Of a stretch of 64,000 bases of DNA, positions 51,146 through 59,935 are shown piece by piece. Origin of the DNA: Microcaldota archaeon (GTDB lineage: Archaea > Micrarchaeota > Micrarchaeia > Anstonellales > JAGGVH01); contig JAHKLX010000038.1 in the NCBI GenBank assembly GCA_020854835.1, positions 1-64,000 of the forward strand, in the 5' to 3' direction. The stretch's first letter is position 1, and every line of letters begins with the position of its first letter. Position numbers and translations under genes: made by a program. The notes under the pieces were generated by a model, which saw only the letters and a program-made list of their open reading frames with translations, searched no databases and was not told the DNA's origin.

Positions 51146-51826
51146 ATGGAAAAACAAAAAAACTGTTGCGGAGAAAAAAAATCTGTGAAAGACAAGAATA
51201 GTGTGATGGGGATAATGTATGGTGTGTTCCCACATATTGGGTGTATAGCCTTCATTGTGGGATCAATACTCGGAGTTACCGTATTGACACAACTCTTTAA
51301 ACCCCTTTTAATGAACCCCTATCTTTTTCATATCCTTATACTAATGTCTTTAGTGTTTGCGACATTATCCTCTTTGTTGTATCTCAAAAGCAATGGATTT
51401 TTGTCTATATGGGGAATAAAACAAAAATGGAAATATTTAGGTGTTATGTATGGCTCCACTATCGGAATCAACATATTGTTGATTATGTTCATATTCCCTT
51501 TGTTGGCCAATATAACAATTGATGATGTACAAAGTTCACAATTGACTGCAAATATGGTTAGCACTAATCAAAATATTAAGTTAGAAGTCGATATACCTTG
51601 TTCGGGGCACGCCCTTCTGATTTCTAATGAATTAAAAACAATAAACGGAGTAAATACAGTACGTTTTGACTTTCCAAATATTTTTAATGTTGAATATGAT
51701 TCTACAACAACATCAGAACAGGAAATATTGTCCTTAGAGGTTTTTGAGACATACAATGCCCTGGTTTTGAGTAAAAATGTTCCCGAAGGAGAATCTTGTG
51801 GCGTGTACGAAATATGTGATGAATGA
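51146..51826 (+). CDS. Membrane protein with HMA-like C-terminal domain
   Basis: 226 residues, ATG 51146 with GGTGAT (an ATG at 51131 lies before the site). A Cys pair at the N-terminus (NCCGEKK) is followed by four membrane helices (about 28-50, 60-80, 84-100, 108-130). The last 80 residues have the beta-alpha-beta-beta pattern of heavy-metal-associated domains (VDIPCSGHALLISNELKTIN) but with one Cys rather than CxxC. It is likely a metal-handling partner of the P-type ATPase that begins 53 nt after its stop. Its layout is somewhat like MerT; the substrate is probably copper. Confidence 0.72.
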   Translation: MEKQKNCCGEKKSVKDKNSVMGIMYGVFPHIGCIAFIVGSILGVTVLTQLFKPLLMNPYLFHILILMSLVFATLSSLLYLKSNGFLSIWGIKQKWKYLGVMYGSTIGINILLIMFIFPLLANITIDDVQSSQLTANMVSTNQNIKLEVDIPCSGHALLISNELKTINGVNTVRFDFPNIFNVEYDSTTTSEQEILSLEVFETYNALVLSKNVPEGESCGVYEICDE

Positions 51827-51879
51827 AAAGTTTATTGATCTTTAGAAAGTTTAATAAATAAAGAACGAGAAGTGATCAT

Positions 51880-54105
51880 ATGAAGAAATTTGAAAAAAAA
51901 GTGTTTTCTGTAGAAGGTATGCATTGTGCTTCATGTGCAAAAAATATAGAAAAATCTGTAATCAAGTTAAAATACGTGAAAAGTGCTTATGTTAATTTTG
52001 CTGCAAAAAAATTATACGTTGAAGGGGAGGCATTAGAAAATGAAAAAATAATCCAAGCAATTGAAACTGCAGGAGATTATAAGATAATCATAGGGCAAAA
52101 TGATGATCTGGATGAAATGAAGAAAGCAAAAAACAAAATGATAGGGGCATGGATTTTTGCAGGGCCTTTGGGTTTGTTTATGATTTACCATATGTTTTTC
52201 ATGCCTATGGAAATTATGGATAATGCCAAGCTGGCTTTTTTAATAGATTTAAGCTATATTATATTTGCAGTGCCTGTAATATTTATTTGGGGATATAGAA
52301 CATATAAATCTGCAATAAATTCAATAAAAAGATTTTCTTTCAACATGGATTCTTTAATTGTTTTGGGAACATTTTCCGCGTTTATAACTGGTCCGTTGAA
52401 ACTTGCAACATTTCCAATAGAAAATTATGCCATCATTGGGATGATGATTATGGCATTTCATCTTACAGGCAGATATGTTGAAACTAAAGCAAAAGGTAAG
52501 GCGAGCCAGGCTATAAAAAAATTAATGAAACTTGAAGCCAAAACAGCAATAATTTTGAAAGGAAAAAATCAAAAAGAAATAAAAATAGAAGAAGTTGCTT
52601 TGGGAGATATCATGGTTATAAAACCAGGAGAGAAAATACCAACTGACGGGATTGTTGTGAAAGGTGAATCTGCTGTTGATGAATCTATGGTTTCGGGAGA
52701 ATCAATACCTGTAGACAAAAAAGTTGGGGATAAAGTTATTGGTGCAACAATAAACCAAGATGGAATCTTATATGTTGAAGCAACAAAAATAGGAAAAGAT
52801 ACGTTTTTAAGCCAGATAATCAAACTTATTGAAGAAGCACAGGGGAGTAAAATACCTATACAAGAATTTTCAGATAAGATCACAAATATATTTGTCCCAG
52901 TTGTGATTGTAATCTCAGTTTTTGCTTTTTTTTCATGGATAATATTCCCTGAATTTTTTATGTATATAATAAATTTATTTGGTTTTGTGCCGTGGATAAA
53001 CCCTGAAATGGGAATAATTTCCCTTGCCCTGGCATCTGCAATTTCAGTTTTGGTTATCGCATGCCCATGTGCTCTCGGATTAGCAACACCTACTGCATTG
53101 ATGGTTTCGTTAGGGATAGGGGCAGAAAAAGGAATTTTGATACGTAGAGGGGAAGCTATTCAGACTATGAAAGATGTTAAATATATAGTTTTCGATAAAA
53201 CAGGAACATTAACAAAAGGAAAACCAGAGCTTACCGACATAAAAGCGGTTTCTATTTCAGAAAAAGAATTAATAGCAGTTTCAGCTTCTCTTGAATCTGC
53301 TTCTGAACATCCAATAGCAAAGGCGATTGTTAGAAGTGCAAAAGAAAGAAAAATTAAGATTAGAAGTATATCTAATTTTAAAATAAAAAGAGGGAAAGGT
53401 ATTGAAGCTACATTAGATAAAAAGCAGGTTGTGATAGGAAATAGACAGTTTATGGTAGATAAAAAAATTAATATAAAAATAATAGAAGAAAATATTCAAA
53501 GATTTGAAAATGAAGGGAAAACAGTTATGGTTGTTGCTGTTGGCAAGAAAATTGCAGGAATTTTGGCAGTTTCAGATGCATTAAAAGAAGATTCAAAAAC
53601 AACTGTCCAAAAACTTAATAAACTCGGATTCGAGATTATCATGATAACTGGTGATAATGAAATAACTGCGAGGGCTATAGCAAAAGAGGCAGGTATAGAA
53701 GAAGTTATAGCAAATGTTCTACCAGAAGAAAAAGCCAGCAAGATACGACAACTGCAAAAAAAAGCAGGAGTGGCTTTTGTGGGAGATGGAATAAATGATG
53801 CTCCCGCATTAAAACAAGCTAACGTCGGAATTGCGATGGGCACAGGAACAGATATTGCTATTGAATCTGGGGATATTGTTTTAGTTAAAGGAAATTTAGA
53901 AGGAGTTGTTTCCGCAGTAAACTTAAGCAGAGAAACCTTTCGAAAAATAAAACAAAACTTATTCTGGGCTTATTCCTATAATTCTATTGCAATTCCTATA
54001 GCCTTTTTTGGCCTATTGCACCCCGTTATTGCAGAAATTGCAATGGCCACTTCATCAATTACAGTTGTTGTTAATGCCATTCTTTTAAGAAAGGTAAAAA
54101 TATAA
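51880..54105 (+). CDS. copA: Copper-transporting P1B-type ATPase
   Basis: 741 residues. An N-terminal HMA domain with [14 protein letters not shown] binds the metal. Eight membrane helices include the CPC motif in [16 protein letters not shown]. The actuator loop has SGES, phosphorylation motif DKTGTLTKG, the [10 protein letters not shown] His-Pro site, nucleotide site and hinge [12 protein letters not shown]. Late-helix residues YN ([11 protein letters not shown]) and M-x-x-S-S (MATSSITVV) mark the Cu+ P1B-1 subgroup. It pumps Cu+ (or Ag+) out of the cytoplasm. Upstream are a membrane HTH protein and an HMA-like membrane protein, forming a copper resistance cluster. GTGATC lies before the ATG. 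Confidence 0.95.
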   Translation: MKKFEKKVFSVEGMHCASCAKNIEKSVIKLKYVKSAYVNFAAKKLYVEGEALENEKIIQAIETAGDYKIIIGQNDDLDEMKKAKNKMIGAWIFAGPLGLFMIYHMFFMPMEIMDNAKLAFLIDLSYIIFAVPVIFIWGYRTYKSAINSIKRFSFNMDSLIVLGTFSAFITGPLKLATFPIENYAIIGMMIMAFHLTGRYVETKAKGKASQAIKKLMKLEAKTAIILKGKNQKEIKIEEVALGDIMVIKPGEKIPTDGIVVKGESAVDESMVSGESIPVDKKVGDKVIGATINQDGILYVEATKIGKDTFLSQIIKLIEEAQGSKIPIQEFSDKITNIFVPVVIVISVFAFFSWIIFPEFFMYIINLFGFVPWINPEMGIISLALASAISVLVIACPCALGLATPTALMVSLGIGAEKGILIRRGEAIQTMKDVKYIVFDKTGTLTKGKPELTDIKAVSISEKELIAVSASLESASEHPIAKAIVRSAKERKIKIRSISNFKIKRGKGIEATLDKKQVVIGNRQFMVDKKINIKIIEENIQRFENEGKTVMVVAVGKKIAGILAVSDALKEDSKTTVQKLNKLGFEIIMITGDNEITARAIAKEAGIEEVIANVLPEEKASKIRQLQKKAGVAFVGDGINDAPALKQANVGIAMGTGTDIAIESGDIVLVKGNLEGVVSAVNLSRETFRKIKQNLFWAYSYNSIAIPIAFFGLLHPVIAEIAMATSSITVVVNAILLRKVKI

Positions 54106-54181
54106 TTGCATGGAACGATAGAAACTCAAATCGTACCAAAACTCTTTATGATCTTCATAGTTGAGATTTATCTATTGAAAA

Positions 54182-54430
54182 TTACTTTCTTAATCTCCCA
54201 CCACAAATCTCACAATATTTTGCAGTATGTGGATGCTCTTTCTTGCATTTATTACATGTAACAACTAGCTTGAACCCGCAATTAGGACAGTGCTTTGCTT
54301 TCTTGTTTGCAATTTTCTTTTTGCATTTTGGGCATTTGCCATTATTTGTTATGAAGTTTTCAACACTTCCTTTTACACTTTTATTAAACATGTTTTCAAA
54401 CATTTTTACAATATCACTAAGCAATCCCAT
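54182..54430 (-). CDS. Double zinc-ribbon protein
   Basis: 82 residues. Two zinc ribbons, CPKC...CPNC and CNKC...CEIC, fill the C-terminal half. The N-terminal 30 residues are hydrophobic-amphipathic (GLLSDIVKMFENMFNKSVKG) and may touch a membrane or partner. Tiny proteins of this layout are common in archaea and mediate protein contacts. Function unknown. Confidence 0.8.
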   Translation of the reverse strand: MGLLSDIVKMFENMFNKSVKGSVENFITNNGKCPKCKKKIANKKAKHCPNCGFKLVVTCNKCKKEHPHTAKYCEICGGRLRK

Positions 54431-54553
54431 GGAAAAATAAAAGACTTAAAGATTTAAAAGGTTTAACTCTTTGTTGTTGCCTTGCGTTAGTTTTGAGCAG
54501 ATTTAATATTTTGGCCAGTAAGGTTGAGGGACTACAAGCAAATAGAAAAACAT

Positions 54554-55309
54554 TTAATTTTTGCGACGTAATTCTTGAATGGTTTCAAAAGAAAATATAT
54601 CTTGATTCAAACCCATTTTTTTAACTATTTTTTCAGCTTTTTCTTTCCCTCCTACATAATCAAAAACTTTTTTCTTGTTTCTTTCAAATTTATATTTAGG
54701 CAATTTTCTCATTTGATCATACAAAATGTGAATTTCCTTTTCTGTAGGTTTTTTGAATCCTGCAGATATGAACCGAATGCATGCATAAATGTCAGTCCCA
54801 AAAAAATTTGTCTTTTCTGTATTTAATCTCAGTTGCTTTGCTTTGATGTCTTCTATAGAATATGGCAATTTTATTATATTTTTTATCCAATTGTTTTCAA
54901 AAAGATGCTCAAAATTCAATGCAAAACCATTGATAGTAAAATTGATTTTATTTTTCAAAAGTTCATATATATTTTGTTTCTCTGAAAAATAAATGTCCAA
55001 CACTACAAAATCATTAATATCTTTAGAGTTTTCTTTAATTGCTTTTTTTAACACCATTTGATTTTTTCTTCTGATTTTGCCATATGTGAATCTTAGTTTT
55101 TTGAGATTATCAACAAATTTTTTTCTATCCCCTATAAATATCAAATCATAATCTCTTTGGACGAGTTTTGTTTTGAAAAAATAATAAAAAACAGTGTTCC
55201 TCATTGTTCCACCCACAAGGAAAAGCTGGGATTTTTTGGGTATTGACTTTTTAATCTCTTGAAAAATCTCTTGAACTTCTAGATTTTGTAAAAAAATGGG
55301 CTTGTTCAT
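54554..55309 (-). CDS. PolyA-polymerase/CCA-type nucleotidyltransferase head-domain protein
   Basis: 251 residues. LFLVGGTMRNTVFYYF followed by RDYDLIFIG gives the GG-x-x-R and D-x-D motifs of class II nucleotidyltransferases; a later FVVLDIYF carries the third acid and NFTINGFALNF matches the R-D-F-T-x-N-A block. The helical neck is short and the body and tail domains are missing, so it is too short for a usual CCA enzyme, and archaeal CCA enzymes belong to class I anyway. It may add nucleotides to RNA or be a related toxin-like transferase. A transfer from bacteria is likely but unproven. Confidence 0.8.
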   Translation of the reverse strand: MNKPIFLQNLEVQEIFQEIKKSIPKKSQLFLVGGTMRNTVFYYFFKTKLVQRDYDLIFIGDRKKFVDNLKKLRFTYGKIRRKNQMVLKKAIKENSKDINDFVVLDIYFSEKQNIYELLKNKINFTINGFALNFEHLFENNWIKNIIKLPYSIEDIKAKQLRLNTEKTNFFGTDIYACIRFISAGFKKPTEKEIHILYDQMRKLPKYKFERNKKKVFDYVGGKEKAEKIVKKMGLNQDIFSFETIQELRRKN

Positions 55310-55389
55310 ATTATAATAAATAAAGATATATTATATAATGTTTTCTGTTATGAACTGAAAAGTTGTTTTGGCTTGAGACTATAAACATG

Positions 55390-55428
55390 GATACCTTACA
55401 TTGGCGAGCTATTGAAGATCAAGGTATC
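55390..55428. terminator. Inverted repeat downstream of tRNA-Gly
   Basis: Arms GATACCTT (55390-55397) and AAGGTATC (55421-55428) with a 23-nt loop, about 20 nt beyond the 3' end of the minus-strand tRNA-Gly. The stem is short and no T run follows in the tRNA direction, so a role in termination is uncertain. The rest of 55310-55448 shows nothing. Confidence 0.25.
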
Positions 55429-55448
55429 AAGTTGTTCTATGTTTTTAA

Positions 55449-55598
55449 TGCGGCCGCCGGGATTTGAACCCGGATCCTAGGCTTGCATCAAACCTTCTTG
55501 AAACTTCGTTTTTGAATGTGTTTCATTTCATGATGAAACTTCTTTTTCAAAGAAGTTTCTGGAAGGCCTACGTCCTAACCAGATTAGACTACAACCGC
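55449..55598 (-). tRNA. tRNA-Gly(TCC) with a 76-nt intron
   Basis: The acceptor GCGGTTG pairs with CGGCCGC (two G-U), with discriminator A at 55449. The anticodon stem is TAGGC/GCCTA, the anticodon TCC (complement of 55561-55563), and the T arm CCGGG-TTCAAAT-CCCGG. The intron 55484-55559 follows position 37. The intron is long for an archaeal tRNA and holds a perfect 10-bp hairpin GAAACTTCTT/AAGAAGTTTC. The splice motif central helix is CTTC/GATG with one mismatch, a relaxed form. Confidence 0.9.
55484..55559 (-). other. tRNA-Gly intron with internal hairpin
   Basis: 76 nt. The 5' part folds as a 10-bp hairpin with a TGAAA loop. A further copy of GAAGTTTC and an AAGAAGG near the 3' end allow an alternative pairing that brings the two splice sites together. 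No reading frame or C/D-box pair is seen on the tRNA strand. Confidence 0.7.
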
Positions 55599-55727
55599 AT
55601 AATAATATACTTTTCTTAATAAATGTTTAAAAAGGTTTATTTTGGTTTGAAACTTGGAAAATTACTGTTACCTAAAAGTTTATAATTAAAAAACATATGA
55701 AAATAATTCAAATTAGTTCAGATATGC

Positions 55728-56034
55728 CTATTCAATATTACACACTTCTGGACTTGGGCATCTGCGTCTAACATACATAGAAACTACTCTTAATCTTGAC
55801 TCATAAAATAAGGGTTTTTCAATAGAACGTGCATTATATGCAGTATCGTCTTTATAGGATTCTTCACAAGTATTTGCTCTAGCATTATTGTTGCAGCCCG
55901 GGTTCCTAACAATTTAAACTGCAAAGTCCGGCAGGGTCTGCATCATCGCATTTAAGATTTATGAACATTTTTGATTCAAAATAGTGAATGTATGTTTCAC
56001 TAACATCAAAATATGTGGATCCCCATACAAACAC
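55728..56034 (-). pseudogene. Decayed gene encoding a Cys-containing protein tail
   Basis: Two minus-strand frames joined by one frameshift near 55910 read VFVWGSTYFDVSETYIHYFE, later KCDDADPAGLCSLN, and after the shift PGCNNNARANTCEESYKDDT, ending YVRRRCPSPEVCNIE and a stop. The composition is protein-like (paired Cys, polar) and it lacks a start with a ribosome binding site. It fills most of the 470-nt stretch between tRNA-Gly and the 5'-nucleotidase, otherwise empty. The family is not recognised. Confidence 0.4.
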
Positions 56035-56195
56035 CTTTCAAAAAATGATTAGAAAAATATTTAATTATTTTGAAAACTGTACGAAAAACATTATCCTATG
56101 CATATACAACAATTTTTATTTTATTTTTTAAAAGTGGAAAAAGTTTATTTTGGGCCAATAGAAATCCTTTTATTACTCCCTTGTTAGGATATATT

Positions 56196-57656
56196 ATGAA
56201 AACAAGAAAATTTACAATACTGCATTCCAATGATATTCATGGGGATTTCCTTGCTGAAGTCCGCGGAGAAGAAGGCAGTCTCATAGGGGGTCTTGCACTA
56301 CTTTCGGGCTATATTAATAAAGTTCGCAGAGAAGAAGAAAACGTTCTTTATGTTATTGCAGGAGATATGGTGCAAGGCTCTATGATTGATGCTGAATACA
56401 AAGGCATATCAACTATGGAAATAATGAATTATCTTGCACCTGATGTAGTGTGCCTTGGAAATCATGAGTTTGATTATGGGCTTCCACATCTGTTATTTCT
56501 TGAAAAAATGGCCCATTTCCCTATTGTTAATGCAAATTTATATATCAAAGGGCATAACAGACTTATGAAACCATATCACATTATCAATAAAGCAGGTTTT
56601 GATATAATGTTCATAGGTGTTATAACTGAAAAAATTATGGATTCCCTTTCAAAAGATCATTTGATAAGTAGTTTTGTCACACTCGAGGAAGCGAGCCACG
56701 AGATAGGAAACATAACTGGAGCTTACAAAAATGATGATATTGATCTTACAATTCTTTTAACACATATTGGATTTGATTCAGATATTGAACTTGCAAAAAT
56801 GCTTAAACCAGAATGGGGTATAGATATGATAATAGGGGGTCACTCACATACAGTGTTGGATAAACCTGCTTGCATTAACAATATCCTTATTGCTCAGGCA
56901 GGAGTAGGATCTGACCAAATTGGAAGGTTTGATATAACTGTTGATGATGATACCAATAGCATAGTTGAATATAAATGGCAGTTGGTGCCTATTAAAGAAG
57001 GAATTGCTGAACCTGACAAATATCTCACTGAATTCATTGATTCATTCAAGAAAAAAGTTGATGATAAATACGGATCCATACTCACTAAGTTTTCATTTAA
57101 ACTACTCCACCAACAACGAGAAGTTGAAACTGCACTCGGAAATCTTCTAGCAGACATTGTTGCAGAAGTTGCTGAATGTGATATTGCTCTTGTTGGCTCT
57201 GGCGCCATACGCACCAAAGAACTTGGTCCTGTTGTAACTTTAGGAGACTTTAGAAAGTGTTTCCCCTATGATGATACTATAACTAAATTTCATATAAATG
57301 GGGCCCAAGTAAAAAATATATTTTCGAGATTTATGAGATCTGAGAACCGGAACGGAGAAGGCGAATGTTATCAAATTAATAAGGGTGTTCGTGCGGTGTA
57401 TAACAACAAAAATAATTTACTTGAATCATTTGAAATTAATGGGGTGCCCATAAAAGACAGTGATACTTTCTCAATTTGTATATTTGGATATCACCTTGCT
57501 AATTGCAAGGAATATTTGGGTATGAGCGAAGCAGAGTTGAAACAAATGAAAGGCGGAAAAATAATAACAACGAGCGGTCAAGGATTATTTGAAGAATATC
57601 TGACCCAACACCAAAACATGAAAAGCGAAGTAGAGGGAAGGTTAGTTTATATATAA
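56196..57656 (+). CDS. 5'-nucleotidase/metallophosphatase (UshA family), cytosolic
   Basis: 486 residues from ATG 56196, where the family N-terminus begins (FTILHSNDIHGDF). The frame is open 42 codons further to a TTG, but that part looks non-coding. Metal ligands: NDIHG, GDMVQGS, CLGNHEFDYG, THIGFDSD and IIGGHSHT. The C-terminal half is the substrate-binding domain: ALGNLLADIVAEVAECDIAL, FPYDDTITKFHINGAQV, KGVRAVYN. It dephosphorylates nucleotides or related sugar phosphates. There is no signal peptide, unlike bacterial UshA, so it acts in the cytoplasm. It could feed nucleoside salvage together with the AMP-linked Rubisco, which is inference. Confidence 0.9.
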   Translation: MKTRKFTILHSNDIHGDFLAEVRGEEGSLIGGLALLSGYINKVRREEENVLYVIAGDMVQGSMIDAEYKGISTMEIMNYLAPDVVCLGNHEFDYGLPHLLFLEKMAHFPIVNANLYIKGHNRLMKPYHIINKAGFDIMFIGVITEKIMDSLSKDHLISSFVTLEEASHEIGNITGAYKNDDIDLTILLTHIGFDSDIELAKMLKPEWGIDMIIGGHSHTVLDKPACINNILIAQAGVGSDQIGRFDITVDDDTNSIVEYKWQLVPIKEGIAEPDKYLTEFIDSFKKKVDDKYGSILTKFSFKLLHQQREVETALGNLLADIVAEVAECDIALVGSGAIRTKELGPVVTLGDFRKCFPYDDTITKFHINGAQVKNIFSRFMRSENRNGEGECYQINKGVRAVYNNKNNLLESFEINGVPIKDSDTFSICIFGYHLANCKEYLGMSEAELKQMKGGKIITTSGQGLFEEYLTQHQNMKSEVEGRLVYI

Positions 57657-57746
57657 TTTTTTAAATAAGAAAAAAGAAAGTGGGGTTTGCCCCACACCCC
57701 TTGTTTTTACAATTGTTTGTTTTAAAACAGAGAATATGTTAAAAAA

Positions 57747-58073
57747 TTAATCTTCTTCATCATTATATCTTTGGCGTCTTGGCCTGTCTTCTCTGTGATT
57801 TTGGAAGCATTCCCTGCAGTAAACAGGTCTTCCCTCAGTTGGTTTAAATGGAACTTCGCATTCTTTCCCACATTCAGCACATTTTACTTTGTGCATTTCC
57901 CTGGGTCTGTCGAATCTCCTTCCTCCATAGCCTCCGCGGTCTCCACCAAAACTTCTTCCTCCGCGATCACCACTGCGGTTTCCACCGCCAAAACTTCTTT
58001 CACGGTTGCCACCATAGCCTCCGCTTCTTCGGCCGCCATCGCGACCCCTTCTTTCATTATCTCCATAAGACAT
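57747..58073 (-). CDS. RGG-rich zinc-ribbon protein
   Basis: 108 residues. The first 65 are a low-complexity Arg-Gly-Gly/Ser-rich region (RSGGYGGNRERSFGGGNRSG). A zinc ribbon follows, CAECGKECEVPFKPTEGRPV and then CREC, and the end is charged. RGG boxes bind RNA. This CxxC-17-CxxC ribbon occurs as a small protein in many bacteria and archaea, sometimes linked with RNA metabolism. It sits immediately downstream of S7, on the same strand, about 50 nt away, with its own GTAAATG start region. Confidence 0.85.
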   Translation of the reverse strand: MSYGDNERRGRDGGRRSGGYGGNRERSFGGGNRSGDRGGRSFGGDRGGYGGRRFDRPREMHKVKCAECGKECEVPFKPTEGRPVYCRECFQNHREDRPRRQRYNDEED

Positions 58074-58120
58074 TTACATACACTTCCTTTTTATTTTATT
58101 TAAAAAAAAGAAAAATAGAA

Positions 58121-58744
58121 TTATCTCGCTGAGCGAGCCATTCTTTCTATTTCATTTTTCTTTTTAACTGCATAAGATTTTTGAATATCTCCATCTGCTG
58201 TGAACATAATTTCATCAGCTAATGCTTGTGCAAGAGTTTTTTTCTTGTTGAAACACCCCATCAAAGACGCCAATGCAATATTTCTCAATGCAAGGTCAAG
58301 TCTTCTTGTTGCAGATATATCAACTGCCACCTGATAAGACACTCCACCCATTGAAACTCTTGTAACATCCTCACAAGGAGCGGAATTTTCAATAGCTTTA
58401 ACCAAAACTTGAATGGGGTTTTGTTTTGTTCTTGTATGAACAATATCAAAAGCATTTTTCACAACTTCGCTAACTTTTTGTTTTTTACCTTGGAGTCTTC
58501 CTTTGGTTCTTATAACTTTTCCAGAAATTTTGTCGCCAGTTCCTCCCCTCATTAATTTGTTGATTAATCTTTCAACAATATTTACATTGGCCTTGCCCAA
58601 TTGTTTTTTAACATGCCTGCCTGCTGAGTGAGGCATGTAAATTGGATTTAGATCAATGTAGGGTTTTAAGGAAGGATCAACAACCTCTATTCCATCAAAG
58701 GAATATTTTCCAAACAATAAAAATGATTTAGATAAATCTACCAT
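58121..58744 (-). CDS. rps7: 30S ribosomal protein S7
   Basis: 207 residues, archaeal length. Family blocks: YMPHSAGRHVKKQLGKANVN, VERLINKLMRGGTGDKISGK, AIENSAPCEDVTRVSMGGVS, VDISATRRLDLALRNIALAS and the C-terminal SYAVKKKNEIERMARSAR. It nucleates the 30S head by binding 16S rRNA. It starts 6 nt after the S12 stop. Confidence 0.97.
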   Translation of the reverse strand: MVDLSKSFLLFGKYSFDGIEVVDPSLKPYIDLNPIYMPHSAGRHVKKQLGKANVNIVERLINKLMRGGTGDKISGKVIRTKGRLQGKKQKVSEVVKNAFDIVHTRTKQNPIQVLVKAIENSAPCEDVTRVSMGGVSYQVAVDISATRRLDLALRNIALASLMGCFNKKKTLAQALADEIMFTADGDIQKSYAVKKKNEIERMARSAR

Positions 58745-58750
58745 ATGTCA

Positions 58751-59179
58751 TCACCTTCTAGGTTTCTCTTTCTTTTTGGTCCATAAAAGTTTGAGATCAA
58801 TATTGTTTACTTTTTCAACTTTGAACCTAACACCAGGGATTGAACCCATCTGTCCTCTTTGAGAACCGCCCAACCCAGATAATAAAACTTGATCGTGCTC
58901 GTCAATGTAATTGATTGCTCCATTTCCAGGTGCATGAGCCGTAACAATTTTGCCATTTTTAATGAGCTGAACTTTAACACATTTAACTAACCCAGAATGG
59001 GGCTGTTTCTGTTCTAGTGCTCTCTTTTCAACTACAATTCCTTTAACCTGAGGAGACTTTCCTGCAGGATTATACTTATAATTAAGTCTTAATCTTCTTC
59101 TTTTCCATCTTTTTGATAGCCATTTTTGTTTTTTTCTTCCTTTTAATAGATCCCTTCCGGCAAATTCACCACGACCCAT
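58751..59179 (-). CDS. rps12: 30S ribosomal protein S12
   Basis: 142 residues. Recognised by SPQVKGIVVEKRALEQKQPH (archaeal S12 decoding loop with QPHSG), the APGNGAINYIDEHDQVLLSG segment and the RGQMGSIPGVRFKVEKVN end. It forms part of the decoding centre. Length and extensions are of the archaeal/eukaryotic S23 type. Good ribosome binding site AGGTGAT. Confidence 0.97.
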   Translation of the reverse strand: MGRGEFAGRDLLKGRKKQKWLSKRWKRRRLRLNYKYNPAGKSPQVKGIVVEKRALEQKQPHSGLVKCVKVQLIKNGKIVTAHAPGNGAINYIDEHDQVLLSGLGGSQRGQMGSIPGVRFKVEKVNNIDLKLLWTKKKEKPRR

Positions 59180-59190
59180 TCAATCACCTT

Positions 59191-59607
59191 TTATTTTGTT
59201 ATTAATTTTAAATCTTTATTATATAATCGTTTAACTGCGTCACGATTTCTTTTTATTATCTCACCATCTTTTCCAATGGCAAGACCCCTATATCTCATAG
59301 GAACTGTCACATAAACAATGCCATCCTGTTCATTAACAGAAGTTATTTGTATATTTGACATCAAACCTTTTATAAATACTTCTATATTGGCGCTGTGTTC
59401 AACAATCCAGACGTTTCGACCAAGTTTTTCCTTTAATCTTTTGATAGATGATCCATCTTTACCGAGCGATTTGTGAAGCATGCCTTTTTTAACAACAAAC
59501 AAAGCGGATTTGTCTGTTATAAGACAATCATAAGGTGCAACGTGTGACACCTGCTCAAACAAACTCATTGAACCCAAAGTCAAACCATCAATAACTCTTT
59601 TTCCCAT
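59191..59607 (-). CDS. nusA: Transcription factor NusA, archaeal (two KH domains)
   Basis: 138 residues, the short archaeal form with only two KH domains: GKDGSSIKRLKEKLGRNVWI and AIGKDGEIIKRNRDAVKRLY. It binds RNA and probably modulates elongation or termination. It overlaps the L30e stop by 1 nt. Confidence 0.93.
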   Translation of the reverse strand: MGKRVIDGLTLGSMSLFEQVSHVAPYDCLITDKSALFVVKKGMLHKSLGKDGSSIKRLKEKLGRNVWIVEHSANIEVFIKGLMSNIQITSVNEQDGIVYVTVPMRYRGLAIGKDGEIIKRNRDAVKRLYNKDLKLITK

Positions 59608-59930
59608 CAGTTCCCCTCTTCCTTTTTAGTTAAAACATCAATAATTTTTGAATCCCCTTCTTCTTCTATTATCATAATAGATATAGGATGCGGTCTTCCA
59701 CAAGTTTCACCCAATCTGAGTGCACTGTTTGGATAAATTGCAATTGGGATTTGAGACATTTCAGAGTAGTAAACTACATCATTTTTGATGTTTTTTGGGC
59801 AATCATTTGCAAGAATTATGAGTTTGCCTTTACCTGCCATTATGAGCCTTTTGCATACTTTTTCACCATAACTTATTTTCCCAGTGTCATACACCAATCT
59901 AATATTTTTTTCCAAAACATTTACATCCAT
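59607..59930 (-). CDS. rpl30e: 50S ribosomal protein L30e
   Basis: 107 residues from ATG 59930, chosen for the GGTGAT just upstream. KISYGEKVCKRLIMAGKGKL, ILANDCPKNIKNDVVYY and LRLGETCGRPHPISIMII define the L7Ae/L30e fold that binds kink-turns. It is placed between rpoA2 and nusA as in other archaea. Confidence 0.95.
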   Translation of the reverse strand: MDVNVLEKNIRLVYDTGKISYGEKVCKRLIMAGKGKLIILANDCPKNIKNDVVYYSEMSQIPIAIYPNSALRLGETCGRPHPISIMIIEEEGDSKIIDVLTKKEEGN

Positions 59931-59935
59931 TAAAA

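Noticed and set aside
55484-55559. C/D-box guide RNA within the tRNA-Gly intron
   Set aside because: ATGATGA occurs only on the strand opposite to the tRNA, and no matching D box was found.
56070-56195. 42-codon upstream extension of the 5'-nucleotidase with a hydrophobic stretch, as a signal peptide
   Set aside because: It would start at a TTG with no ribosome binding site and the hydrophobic part is not followed by a cleavage pattern; the family start fits ATG 56196.
57771-58132. Plus-strand frames opposite the RGG zinc-ribbon gene
   Set aside because: Low-complexity codons of the RGG region open other frames; the zinc ribbon is only in the minus frame.
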